The notes below the pieces were generated by a model that saw only the letters and a program-made list of their open reading frames with translations, had not been told where the DNA came from and made no database searches. From Symsagittifera roscoffensis (taxonomy: Eukaryota; Xenacoelomorpha; Acoela; Convolutidae), in contig NC_087064.1 in the NCBI RefSeq assembly GCF_963678635.1, forward strand, positions 51,542,684 through 51,606,683: a stretch of DNA of 64,000 bases, in the 5' to 3' direction. Below, piece by piece: positions 54,746-64,000 of the stretch; the stretch's first letter is position 1, and every line of letters begins with the position of its first letter. The position numbers and the translations under genes were made by a program.

Positions 54746-55142
54746 CTTGTGGGATGTAACGGTAGTAGAATCCTTAGCTCCTTGTAGGATTAATGCCGGG
54801 TCTATTTACAATCCTGGTAAGTATAAAGATCTTGTAAATGATGGATATCTTTTTCAACCGCTAGCTTTTGAAGTTCAGGGCGCGGCCGGCCCCAGCACAG
54901 AAGCTTTTTCAAGCAAGCTTTGTAAGAACCTAAGCATATGCACTGAGGAACCCAGAGGTGGCAGCTTTTTAAAACAGAGAATCTCCCTGGCAGTACAGAT
55001 TATGAATGCCGCTTGCGTACTCGGAACAATAAAAGACAAAATAACTTTCGACGAATTTTTTATTTGTAACACTTGTATATTATATTTTCTCGTTTCGAGT
55101 TGCGTGTTCTTATTGAAGAAACGTAACCCGTATCGATTTTAA
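54746..55142 (+). pseudogene. Non-LTR reverse transcriptase, 3' part (split gene)
   Basis: Directly after the 3' LTR the frame encodes LWDVTVVESLAPCR, then YKDLVNDGYLFQPLAFEVQG, SSKLCKNLSICTEE and FLKQRISLAVQIMNAACVLG, ending at TAA 55140-55142. These are the expected C-terminal motifs after the RPDG segment at 32112-32127, with WDVT as a core strand of the restriction-like endonuclease fold. The two parts are separated only by the giant element. The open frame of 141 codons that begins inside the LTR is accidental upstream of 54746. Confidence 0.75.
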
Positions 55143-55308
55143 TTGAAAAGGACTTAACCACTTGTCATCTTCTTTTATCATTCTCAGTTCCATATCTAGA
55201 AAATTCCAAGGAGTTTGACTGGAATACGTGATGAAGGGACTCCTAACTGTAACCTCGGTTACTATGATACTTTTGACCTTCTGATTACCCTTGAAAAAAC
55301 AAAAAAAA
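55143..55308 (+). other. 3' flank of the RT element
   Basis: AT-rich sequence between the reverse transcriptase stop codon and the right 111-bp repeat. It is probably the 3' untranslated region of that element. Confidence 0.4.
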
Positions 55309-55419
55309 CTTCAAAAGCGGGAGTCACCGATTTCTTGTATGTTGAACTTAATAGCCATTGCGGTTTTTGTTTGATGCCCCAATAGCCTTGAAGGGATTAA
55401 TTTCTTTTAGTAACTCTTA
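55309..55419 (+). repeat. Right 111-bp direct repeat
   Basis: Same orientation and length as 29350-29460, with about ten substitutions. It is preceded by an A-rich run (AAAACAAAAAAAAC) and lies 166 bases after the reverse transcriptase stop codon. Confidence 0.8.
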
Positions 55420-55546
55420 CTGGTTTAAGTTAATTTTTGAAGATAATTTTTTAACGTGACCTTTCCAACATTATTAAATAAACCGTCTGTGGATTCAAAG
55501 AAAAACTAAAAAAAGCTATTGTTTTACTTAAAACTAATCCGTCTGT

Positions 55547-55559
55547 TTTTTTTCAGAAA
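55547..55559 (+). promoter_or_regulatory. Splice acceptor just before the Nudix start codon
   Basis: A T-rich tract ending TTTTTTTTCAG precedes AAAATG, leaving only three bases between the acceptor and the initiation codon. This is the layout of a trans-spliced-leader acceptor in organisms that use one, but a 5' UTR intron would look the same. Confidence 0.55.
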
Positions 55560-56201
55560 ATGTCCATTAAAAATGTTAAAACATCGCAAAACCCGGAAAA
55601 CTTGAAATATGTTAAATTACTCAAAATTGATTTTGAAGTTGATGGGCATCCCGTTGTCTGGGAAACCATCGAAATTTTGAATGGAGTTTATATTCTGATA
55701 TTCAACAAAACCAGAAATACCTTTGTGTTTGTCAAACAGTTCAGAGCAGTGGCATACGTGAGTCAATACTTCGAGAAAATTGGAAAAACGTACGGGGATC
55801 TTGACCCAAGTAAACTGGATTATGAGAAAGCTTTCGAACTGGAACTGTGTGCAGGTCTATGTGATAAACCTGACTTAACCCCTACAGAGACAGCCGTAGA
55901 AGAGATTTTGGAGGAAACTGGATACAAAGTGGAACCCAAAGACCTGGAATTAATTACAACTTACGTATCTGGAGGACGCGTAGGCTCAAACTATGTGTAT
56001 TACGTCGAAGTGTCCGACGACCAAAAAGTGTCTAAAGGAGGCGGCTTACAGAGTGAAGGAGAGAGCATAACAGTAGAAGAACGACCAGCTAGGAGTTTCG
56101 CTGAGTCAATCATCAATGACTCTTCGTCAGCTATTTCAAGATGTCTTGGATTGAAATTTGCTTGCATGTGGTTCTTGAATAAGTTTAAGGAAGTCAATTA
56201 G
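55560..56201 (+). CDS. NUDT14-type UDP-sugar diphosphatase
   Basis: A single-exon gene of 213 residues, the normal length for NUDT14, which hydrolyses UDP-glucose or ADP-ribose to a nucleoside monophosphate and a sugar phosphate, using divalent metal. The order of family blocks is kept: VFVKQFRAVAY (56-66), ELCAGLCDKPDL (95-106), the Nudix helix ETAVEEILEETGY (110-122), TTYVSGGRVGSNYVYYVEV (133-151) and a C-terminal FACMWFLNKF. In the Nudix signature the residue before the first Glu (usually Arg, Lys in some NUDT14 proteins) is Glu114. The metal-binding Glu residues at 115, 118 and 119 are present. The ATG follows an acceptor by three bases and the stop is TAG. Confidence 0.92.
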   Translation: MSIKNVKTSQNPENLKYVKLLKIDFEVDGHPVVWETIEILNGVYILIFNKTRNTFVFVKQFRAVAYVSQYFEKIGKTYGDLDPSKLDYEKAFELELCAGLCDKPDLTPTETAVEEILEETGYKVEPKDLELITTYVSGGRVGSNYVYYVEVSDDQKVSKGGGLQSEGESITVEERPARSFAESIINDSSSAISRCLGLKFACMWFLNKFKEVN

Positions 56202-56396
56202 ATTATGATCTTGTGGTCACATTCATTTTAAATGCTGTATGCTTTTGAGAATGAGCTGATTCACTTCACCTTTTAAGTAGCAGATTTGATATGTAAAACG
56301 AGATGCTCAGCTAGATGTTTTCGTTTTGTTTTCTTGATTTCGATTGTCAACTGGGATCTTATTTTTCTTCAAATTTATTTTTTTTCTTTTAATGTA

Positions 56397-56402
56397 AATA
56401 AA
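56397..56402 (+). terminator. Polyadenylation signal of the Nudix gene
   Basis: AATAAA lies 196 bases after the stop codon, in an AT-rich context; it is the first canonical signal after the gene. Confidence 0.6.
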
Positions 56403-58290
56403 ATGATAAGATAATAAATTACGAATATATTGGATAAAGTGGATTAATTGAGTTATCAAACGTGAGCACGTGGTAGATGTATTGAGAGATAGCACGCTCC
56501 AATTGTCCGATTGATATATTTCGTTGAGCCTCGAATTGTTTGATTTTTTGAATTGGATGTTTATCGCGTCTTAATAAAAAATTTGCTTCCTTAAGCAATT
56601 TAAAAATGTACGTAATAGCGCATTTTTTTCAGTTGATATAGAAAAAATTCGGTTTTATAAGCAAGTAATTTGGTGCCATTCTTTCACGCTAAAATTAGTT
56701 TTCAGTTTTGAAATTGTGAGTTGTGCTGTTTCACATTCGTTGGACAGTCCGGTGCATGATTTTCTAAATTGAAACTTGTTTCAAATGGTTGTGAACATGC
56801 CTCAATTGTCTTCTGAGCTATTCCCCACCCCTCCACGCAAGAATGGGGGAGGTTGCTCAATTGATCCGATACAATTATTCTTTTTTGTAACTTATTTAGA
56901 CGATTTCTTTACTTCTCAAGATATTTCGGATTCTTATAATTGAGCTTGAACCTGCCTCTCATCTCAGCCTGGGTTTTTTTTATAAACGTTGGATGACCTC
57001 TTCGTAAATTAATAACCATCATTTGTGATTACACACTGCAGCTTGTGTTACAAGACGAGGCCAATTTTATTGGAGGTTAGTCAAATCGCTAATTCCTATG
57101 TACAGTTTTTTGCTTTTTGAATTTCGCGAATTGACGAGTAATCATTTCTGCATAAATTTTTTATCGTTCCGGCTGCGTCTTTGAAAGTGTTCTAAAGGAA
57201 CTAGACCAGCCCGTGTTTTTCTACCGGATTTTGTCCACTCCTCCAAATTAAGTTCGTACGGGAGTCAGAGTCAAAAGTGGCATCATATTTGCGCCCGCTC
57301 AGGCGTGATTAGGATTTGGAATTTTAAAAAAAATGATTGTGTTATTTTCCGTTTTTAGACGATATGACACGAGCTTTACAATTGACTCTGAACTCAGTTC
57401 TCATGCAGTTCAGATTTTTAAATTTTTTAATTTAATCGCTTCGTTGCGGCCGAAAAATTCTGTGCTATTTGCACAGCAAGTGCATATCATTTTTTTAAGT
57501 CTGTGGTTAGAGAGTGTTGATTTAATGCTAAATTAGCATATGTGGCGAGAGAAAATCACAGTTAACCAAAATAAATGACCCCATTGTCGCCAACAGTCAA
57601 CCACGCTTTAAAAACAACCTTGTCGGGTTAAGTCAAGTTTACGGTAGCTATAAAGTAATCGCTAGCTGTAAGAAAGGCAGAACAACCCTCTCTTTGTTCG
57701 ACAGTGTCAACCAAAAATGTGCAGAAGAACAATCCTTTCTTCGAACGACAGTTTAAAATTTCCAAAAAAAATCGAAGATAAAACAATTTTATAAAAAATT
57801 TCTAATAATTTTTCAGAATTGCTGGCCATTTTTTTTCATGTTTTGCGGTAGGACCACTTTCGATTGCTTTGATTTCACTTGCGAAGCAAAGTGTATTAAT
57901 GCAAAAAAAAAATTTTCCAACCTAAGTCGCAAATATTGGTGCCACTTTCACTTTTGAGGAATTTCCACAGCTTATTGATAGAATGTGCTTTGACATTAGA
58001 ATAGTAATAACTTAACACAGTTGATGCATTTGCAATTCATCAAATGAACCGAATAAAGCTTTTTGTTTCAAACAACATAACAATCATAAAAACTTGATTT
58101 CAGAATTTTTCTAACTCAATGTATCTCGCAATTTTTTGAAATGCATAATTTATACAATGTGGCTTTTGCTTTGCTATTTGTTACCTGCAAAAGTGCGTTT
58201 TTTTTTGCATTTGGTGCTACTTTTGCTGCAAGGCATTGGCATTTTTTTTCATTTGTAACTGCGTTATTGGTGGCTAGTTTTTAGGATTTT
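56403..58290. other. No gene recognised
   Basis: AT-rich intergenic sequence with only short open frames (e.g. 57333-57536) that lack any domain. No repeat shared with the left part of the window was noticed. Confidence 0.4.
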
Positions 58291-58292
58291 AA

Positions 58293-58363
58293 GCCTCCGT
58301 GGCTGAGTGGTTAGTGCGTGTGACTCTAATTTGCTAGGTCGCAGATTCGAATCCGACCTGTAG
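58293..58363 (+). pseudogene. tRNA-like sequence (pseudogene or SINE head)
   Basis: A good A box (TGGCTGAGTGGTTAGTGCG) and B box (AGATTCGAATCC) are spaced as in a tRNA. The 5' acceptor half GCCTCCG has no partner at the 3' end (CCTGTAG), the anticodon stem pairs poorly, and the T stem is GCAGA opposite CCGAC. No amino-acid identity can be given. It could be a decayed tRNA or the promoter part of a tRNA-derived SINE. Confidence 0.45.
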
Positions 58364-58944
58364 TCAAGCTTTTGCTAATTTGAGTCTTATTTCTACTTTT
58401 TCCTAAGTCGTTTGATGGAGCTGCTTTTTGGTCGTTTTCTTCCAAGTGTTTGCGAAGCGCAGCTTTGCCTGTCTAACTTACGGCTCCTCTAGAAAAAGTT
58501 TTTATCCCATTAACGTCCTCCATCAATTCCCTGCAGTGTGATAAAGTGGAGCCCTTTTAGGAAAGTATACAAGAGGAGTCCCGGGTATCACCACTACTCG
58601 GTGTTAAAAGATGGTTCAGTAATTCAATAGATATTGCTCGATCGTTTTCAATATTTTTTTTGCACCGAAATACCTTGCTTTTTCGCTCTAACTTGTTTGG
58701 TAGTTCAATTGCAATCACCGAAGCAATAGAGCTGAATGACTCCAAAGCACTTTCTACTTTACCAAACCCTGCGCAATTATTCGGACCCCTCTATTGTATA
58801 TGTAACCCCCCTGCGCTAAGTACTAGAAGAAACTACACTCTGATACGCTGTCTTTAAAACATCAAGGCTTAAAATTATCTGGTGACTGTAAAAGGAAAAA
58901 ACTGCCATAATGAAACAGCCATCTCAACTTGGAAATTATCCTGC
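58364..58944. other. No gene seen
   Basis: AT-rich sequence with short open frames on both strands around 58557-58857 and no recognisable domain. Confidence 0.35.
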
Positions 58945-59712
58945 CTTTTTTTTGTGCTGCGCTGACTTGCTTCGCACTGCCCTGTCATGCTCCTTGCCTT
59001 TGCTTCAGCTGCCCTGCGCTGCCTTTCTTTGCGCTTTCCTGCTGTGCCCTATATTGCCTTGCGCTGCCCTACCTTGCCTTGCCGTGTTGCGCTGCACTGC
59101 ATTGCGCTATGCTGTCTTGTTTTGGGATGCTCTGACTTGCTTTGCGCTGCCCTGTCATGCTCCTTGCCCTGCCTTTTCGTCAGCTGCTCTATCTTGCCTT
59201 GCGCTGCCTTGCCTTGCCCTCTGTTGCGCTACACTGCCTTGCGCTGCACTGCGTTGTGCTATCCTGCTTTGTTCTGCGCCGCTCTGCCTTGCATCGCGCT
59301 GCCCTGTCAAGCACGTGCTTGCGCTGCCCTGTCCTGTGTTGCCCTATCTTGCCTTTTGCTACCATTTACTGCAGTGCTTTGCCCTGTTAAGCTCCTCATC
59401 AACCTTCCATGCCTTGCCACTCCTTCCGCTGCCGTGATCTACCCTGTCTTGCGCTTCGCTGCCTTGCCCTGCCATGACTTTCACTGCCCTGTCTTACCTT
59501 GTGCGACCCTGCTTTGTTTCGCGCTGCTGTGCTTCACCTTGTTCTGTCCTCCTTCTGCTACCTTGACCTGCCTTGCTCCGCGTTGCCCTGCCATCCTTGC
59601 GTTGCCTTTCGCTGCCCTGTCTCTCCTAGCCTTGCGCTTCCCTTCTTTGCATTACGCTGCCCTGCTGTATACCACTCCTTGCCCTGCCCGTCGTTGCCTT
59701 GCGCTAACCTGA
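58945..59712 (+). repeat. Low-complexity tract of CCTTGC/GCTGCCCTG units
   Basis: Nearly 770 bases built from short units such as CTTGCCTTGCGCTGCCCTG, with very few A residues on this strand. All three frames are open over long stretches because stop codons need A; the 241-codon frame at 58987-59712 encodes only repeated Ala-Leu-Pro-Cys-Arg patterns. This is a simple-sequence repeat, not a gene. Confidence 0.9.
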
Positions 59713-60800
59713 CTGCGCTCAAAACTTCAAGGCAAGCTGTCCAGACATTTGACTTTGACCTTTCCAAGCTTATCTTGAAATTTTAAGGATGTTAAACGTT
59801 ACGAGAGGTGAGTTGTTAAACATGTCGCCCATAGCATTTGAAAAAGCCTGCTTGGTGTTGACCTCTGTTCAAGGTCACGGGGGCTAATAGTTGACGATCA
59901 TACCCCTATGAATTATAAAAGGCTTTGAAATCAGAAGCTGACTTGTTATGGAATGCTTTTCTCTACAGCAAAAAACGGAACCTAGAAAAAGGGTTCTGCG
60001 AAAAACCGTCCGTTGAAAACAGGACTGCGCATTAACAATATCTGAGTACATGCCAAGTAAAATATTTTGGGAAAAGACAGCTTTTTACTCGTATACTGTC
60101 TGAATGTGAAAAAATCAGCACAAAGTTGTTTGTGTGATTTTGATGGTAATTCCAAAGTGTCAAGTTCACCATCCACGAAGAACTGACTAAAATTAGGGAT
60201 GATATTAGTGAATTCTTTTCCACAGAAGATAAAATATATCTCATGAAAATTGTCAGCACTCTCCTAACTCCCTGAAAGCGATTCTTCAGCAGCAATTGAA
60301 AAGCTTTCTCTTTCTAAATGGATTCGTAAACTGACGTCGCTCAATCTATTTTTGCTTGAAGATTCGTACAATTTGTTTGCAAGAACAGCAATAAAATGTC
60401 TTAGTGGAATATTCATGGATTTTTTGCTAACATTTTCTAAACAGGCATTGTTTCTCGCTTACTCAAGAAACTATATTGAATATGAAACATCTAATTTGCT
60501 GTAGATCCGTTGCTCAAGTTTTTGTCAAACAAATTGAAGACATAGTTGACGATGTGGTAAATTATTTAGACTATCAGCATACGTGGGTGCCAAAACAATC
60601 TGCCTATTGGAAATTTTTTTTCGACAAAAACGGCTTTGATGAAAACTGTTGCGGATGTCTGTTCAATGAGAGAAAATGAAATGGTCACCTATTTTTTTAA
60701 ATAATTTTCTACTCTTTGCTGAAAAGATATCTCAATGTTTGAGGAAGTACGCTCAAATAGATTCAATCCTATCTATTGAATCAAAAGCAAGTCGTCGAGA
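59713..60800. other. No certain gene
   Basis: AT-rich sequence. It may include upstream remains of the LINE fragment that follows, but no motif is clear before 60820. Confidence 0.35.
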
Positions 60801-60814
60801 AGTTTTCTGATGCA

Positions 60815-61075
60815 ATATCATTTGGCCAAGATCTACCGCAGGGGTCTATATTAGGCCCTGTTCTAGTTTATTTTAATGGCTACCGATAGGGCTCGTCGTT
60901 CATCATAGTTTAAGTTACCAGCTTTATGCTGATGACTCTTTGAATTATTTTTAATTTTTTGATAACGTAAATGGAGTTAATATCAACAATGCTCTAGTAG
61001 ATATCATACTTTGGTTTTGTAAGATATCCTTTTATGTTAATACCTCGAAGACAGAATAAAAAATCCTCCTGATAT
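60815..61075 (+). pseudogene. LINE reverse transcriptase fragment (plus strand)
   Basis: In shifting frames the sequence reads DLPQGSILGPVL, then HHSLSYQLYADDS with the catalytic ADD motif, then LWFCKISFYVNTSKTE. These are consecutive RT blocks of CR1/Jockey-type LINEs. Stops and frame changes are frequent, so it is a dead fragment. Confidence 0.65.
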
Positions 61076-61690
61076 TATAGCATGGATAGCTTGAACCTGA
61101 TATTATATTAGATCGAAATTTCTGGACGCAAATTTCAGTTAGGAGCTATTTGGATTGTGATGAAAAAGTTTCGTTTTTCAAATGAATCAATGCTGAGTGT
61201 TTTCTAGATAGTTTTTTAGGACGCTGAACATCATCAAATTTAGCCTAAACACATATGACGGTTATAATTGATTCCTGCAAATCATTCTAATTGGTGTTCG
61301 CATAGATCTTAGACTTGAGTCCTATCGATTACAGTATGATGCTGCGATGTGTGTGTCAGGCAAGTAAATCTGACTCAGTTACTATTTTTTTTGTGATCTG
61401 CATTGGCTGCATGGTACACAGCGAATATTTCTCAAGAATTTGACGGTGTAATATCCCTCAAGAGTTTGACAAAGGAAGGACCCATTCGGACAGTATTGAG
61501 TAGAATATGTTCAAGATGGCAGCTTTTGGCACGGAGAATCGAGCAAAACTTGCGTGCCCGGTTTTAGCGGACTGCTTTAAATTTGTGCGGAGAACCGAGA
61601 AAAGCTCCTTATATGCTCCGTTATCTTGCTTAGTTGAGCCATTTTCCGACTACAACGGGGTTTTCCCACAGGTCATCAAGTTTAAGAGAT
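61076..61690. other. No gene seen
   Basis: Region between two oppositely oriented LINE fragments; no domain recognised. Confidence 0.35.
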
Positions 61691-61699
61691 GTTGACTTT

Positions 61700-63200
61700 G
61701 ATGAACAGTTAACAATCTGGTGTATGTCATGCGGACTAACGTTACAGATATGGCAGTTTTCTTAAATCTTTTTGTCCTATTTCGACAAATATCTTTTTCA
61801 TTGCGTGCTACATCCACAGCGGAGTTGAGCAATAGTACGCCGTGAAATTCCCGGAAAGCTATTTTCCTCCGATGAAATTTCTGGAATTTGATAGCCCATC
61901 AATTTGAAAGGATGCTTGGTAACGTAGTTTTTCATATCATTTGAATTAAATGGTTTAAGAGCGACTTGTAATGAACTGGTGCTAAGCGATCATTTCATCA
62001 AGCTGTTTTTTGATGTTGCATTATTTTTTTTTCGGCTAGTCTTGATTTTATAAGTCTCATCATCAGGTAGTGTTTGGTTGTATGGCGGTAATTTTTTTTG
62101 TTGATGGCGGCCAGTTAGAAATTGTTCGCTCAACATTTCAATGTGTTCTTTTGCTGTGAGTTACAAAGAAAGTGTGCAATTGGAGTCATTTTTCTGCCTT
62201 TTCCCACGTTTTTGGTTTTTCCAAGAAGTTCACTGACTGAAGGTGGCCAGACAGGAGCTACGTAATACAGAACACTACGCCGAATAGCCTTATATGTAAT
62301 ACTCGGTTTCTTTGCTGCACCCCCTGCTTGTGCCTGAGAGTTGTTTCAGGAAGTTATTGCGTGTTTGGACTTTAATTATATCTGTGGTAATCTGTTCAGT
62401 GAAAGTTAAGAGGTTATCAAAGGTGGAGGATTTTGGATGGTAATTAGGTTTTTGGATAACATTAGTTTGATTCGTTTTTTTCTTAGTTACAGATTTTTAT
62501 TATAGTCGCAGAAGATTTATTTGTAGATAGTTGTAATTTGCCCCTTCGAAGACATTTATTCAATGTATATAGGTAAAGTTGTACCTCTAGTTCATGTTTA
62601 TTGCTGTTCCGATCAGTGGTGGTGATACAAGTATCATCTGCATATGTTGTTACTTTGATGTTTTTGGCGGATGGAAAGGGCATTGATGACATACATAAAT
62701 ATTGAACAGAAAAAGCGAAAAGACTCTTCTTTGAGGTACACTTTGCTTCATTCGTCACATTTGACTTTTTGTTTCTAAATTCAATCTAAGTTGCCCTGCT
62801 TTGTAAATTTTATGTTCTATCCATCTGTTTGTATTGTCTGGAAGAGACGACTTTTCAAGACCTTATGACATGATACCGTGATCCACTGTCAAAATCTGCA
62901 GTAAGATCTTAGGCAATTAAGAGTGTTCTGCGTGGAGGACGAGGTTCATTAGGTCCGTTTCTTATGCCAGTCGGTATGAGTGCAAGGCAGTATTTTTGAT
63001 CTATTCTCGAAATCCGTGCTGGTGATGTGCTAGTGGGATATGGTTGAAGTCATCCAGCAAGAATCTTTCAATCATTTTCGCTACTGGGGGTAAGGACGCT
63101 ATGGGTCAGCTGCGTTTAGCTTCATTTTTGCTTTTTCCTGGTTTCAGTTAAAGAAAAAGTCGGCCTACTTTCCAGTTGCTGAATAATAGATGGTAAGGGT
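61700..63200 (-). pseudogene. LINE reverse transcriptase fragment (minus strand)
   Basis: Read on the minus strand, a FDxVDH-type segment lies near 62880. It is followed by EKSSLPDNTNRW, a QSVPQ-type segment near 62740, and KNIKVTTYADDTCITTTDRN near 62630-62660 with the catalytic ADD. LQLSTNKSSATI follows near 62510, then YKAIRRSVLYYVAPVWPPSV near 62230-62310. This is the normal order for a Jockey/CR1-like LINE. Frameshifts and stops separate the blocks. The ends of the element were not found. Confidence 0.7.
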
Positions 63201-63627
63201 GATTAATGTTAGTTCAGTAAGAAATTTGATACCTTTTTCCATGATAGTGAAGATTAATGGTAGCGGTTTTGTCGGACTCTTAAGCTTTGCTTTTCTTGCT
63301 GTTTAATTATATTTGTGACAACCTGTGGGTCAATTTAAGTAGTTTAATGAGTTTTTTAATCTGCGGAGTGTTCTGCGTTTTTTTTCGGATAAGCGAGTGA
63401 GGGTTGTACATGTGATTGTATCATGAAGTTTGGTTTTTTGAATGGCTGCAATAGATATTTTTTGGCTGTTGACAGTCAGACCAGTTTTGACTGTAGTAAT
63501 TGCGAGACCATTCCGCAGTGATAGGCAACGAGGTGCAAGAGAGGTGTGCCCATCCGCAGAAATGGCACCAGACGCTTGTGTTAGCTCTCGTTTTTTTCTC
63601 TCAGAGATAGGCCAGATGTACAGCCGT
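63201..63627. other. No gene seen
   Basis: No domain recognised; possibly the upstream part of the minus-strand LINE. Confidence 0.3.
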
Positions 63628-63747
63628 CTTGGATTCGATTCTATTGCGGCTCTTAATTGGATTCGATTCTATTGCGGCACTTAGTAGGATGTTATTGATT
63701 GATCCAGCGCCTCTTAGTAAGATGTTATTGATTGATCCAGTTGATTG
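63628..63747. repeat. Two adjacent short tandem duplications
   Basis: TTGGATTCGATTCTATTGCG occurs twice in tandem (units of about 29 bp, 63630-63686). It is directly followed by two copies of AGTAGGATGTTATTGATTGATCCAG-like sequence (63684-63742), units of about 33 bp. No coding role. Confidence 0.75.
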
Positions 63748-64000
63748 GTAGAGGAATGTAGTTGCTGGTTTTCTCTTTTCCCACAATAAAAACACGAATT
63801 GGGAAACGATGATCCTGCTGGAGAAGGTTTGTACAAAATTGGGACCATGCTGTGACTCCTACCTCGGTATCCAATTTTTCGCCTTCTTCGGTTTCCAATT
63901 TTCCGCTCGGAAAAGGAGTTCGAAAGCTTTTTGAAGCTATTTTTGAACATCGTCCGATACAAAAGTGAAGTTTTTTCTGGCGTTTTTTCGAATTTTTCCA

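Noticed and set aside
58987-59712. 241-codon ORF rich in Ala, Leu, Cys and Pro
   Set aside because: It is a by-product of an A-poor simple repeat; overlapping frames are equally open and encode similar low-complexity peptides.
1-64000. CRISPR arrays, operons or other prokaryotic features
   Set aside because: Introns, polyadenylation signals and eukaryotic transposon families show the DNA is nuclear eukaryotic; no regularly spaced repeats of CRISPR type occur.

Overview
The window is eukaryotic nuclear DNA, most likely from an invertebrate animal. It is AT-rich and intron-bearing. Only two host genes can be supported: a spliced EGF-like/transmembrane protein gene near 12.5-13.9 kb and a NUDT14-type Nudix hydrolase at 55.6-56.2 kb. 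Almost everything else is mobile DNA or its remains. Pyrimidine-TTTTCAG splice acceptors fit nematodes and several other invertebrates, so no species is claimed.

Layout. 0-4.3 kb: copies of an AT-rich repeat family, one of them a large foldback element carrying a nested 557-bp inverted-repeat insertion. 4.36-5.63 kb: a decayed Tc1/mariner element with TA target sites and inverted repeats. 5.6-9.1 kb: gene-free, with one more repeat arm. 9.6-11.2 kb: an inverted-repeat element holding a decayed Mutator-like (MULE) transposase on the minus strand. 12.5-13.9 kb: the EGF/transmembrane gene. 14.1-20.85 kb: a tandem array of related repeats ending in a 1.93-kb duplication. 21.2-24.3 kb: a decayed Ty3-like pol fragment related to the large element described next. 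24.3-29.3 kb: no gene, but a short tandem array and a possible diverged LTR start.

The main object is a giant LTR retrotransposon at about 32.16-54.75 kb (22.6 kb). Its LTRs are 905 and 903 bp and differ at about 16 sites by eye. It lies inside the endonuclease region of an older non-LTR reverse transcriptase element (29.85-32.16 plus 54.75-55.14 kb), which is bracketed by 111-bp direct repeats. In order it holds a G-rich leader with a 14-bp minisatellite, Gag with two zinc knuckles, aspartic protease, RT/RNase H, integrase with a GPF/Y module, and a Pol extension whose last ~160 residues resemble a macro domain. About 9 kb of additional coding sequence follows pol: an SGNH/GDSL hydrolase with its catalytic motifs visible, a second SGNH-like region, and an uninterrupted 1756-codon ORF with no recognised domain. 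Gag-pol is broken by frameshifts. The 3' ORF chain is broken by four in-frame TAG codons, one TGA and two frameshifts.

Right of 55.4 kb are the Nudix gene, a tRNA-like sequence, a C/T/G-rich simple-repeat tract, and two decayed LINE reverse transcriptase fragments on opposite strands. The combination of macro-like and SGNH-hydrolase domains with a giant orphan ORF in one LTR element is the best candidate here for an undescribed system.
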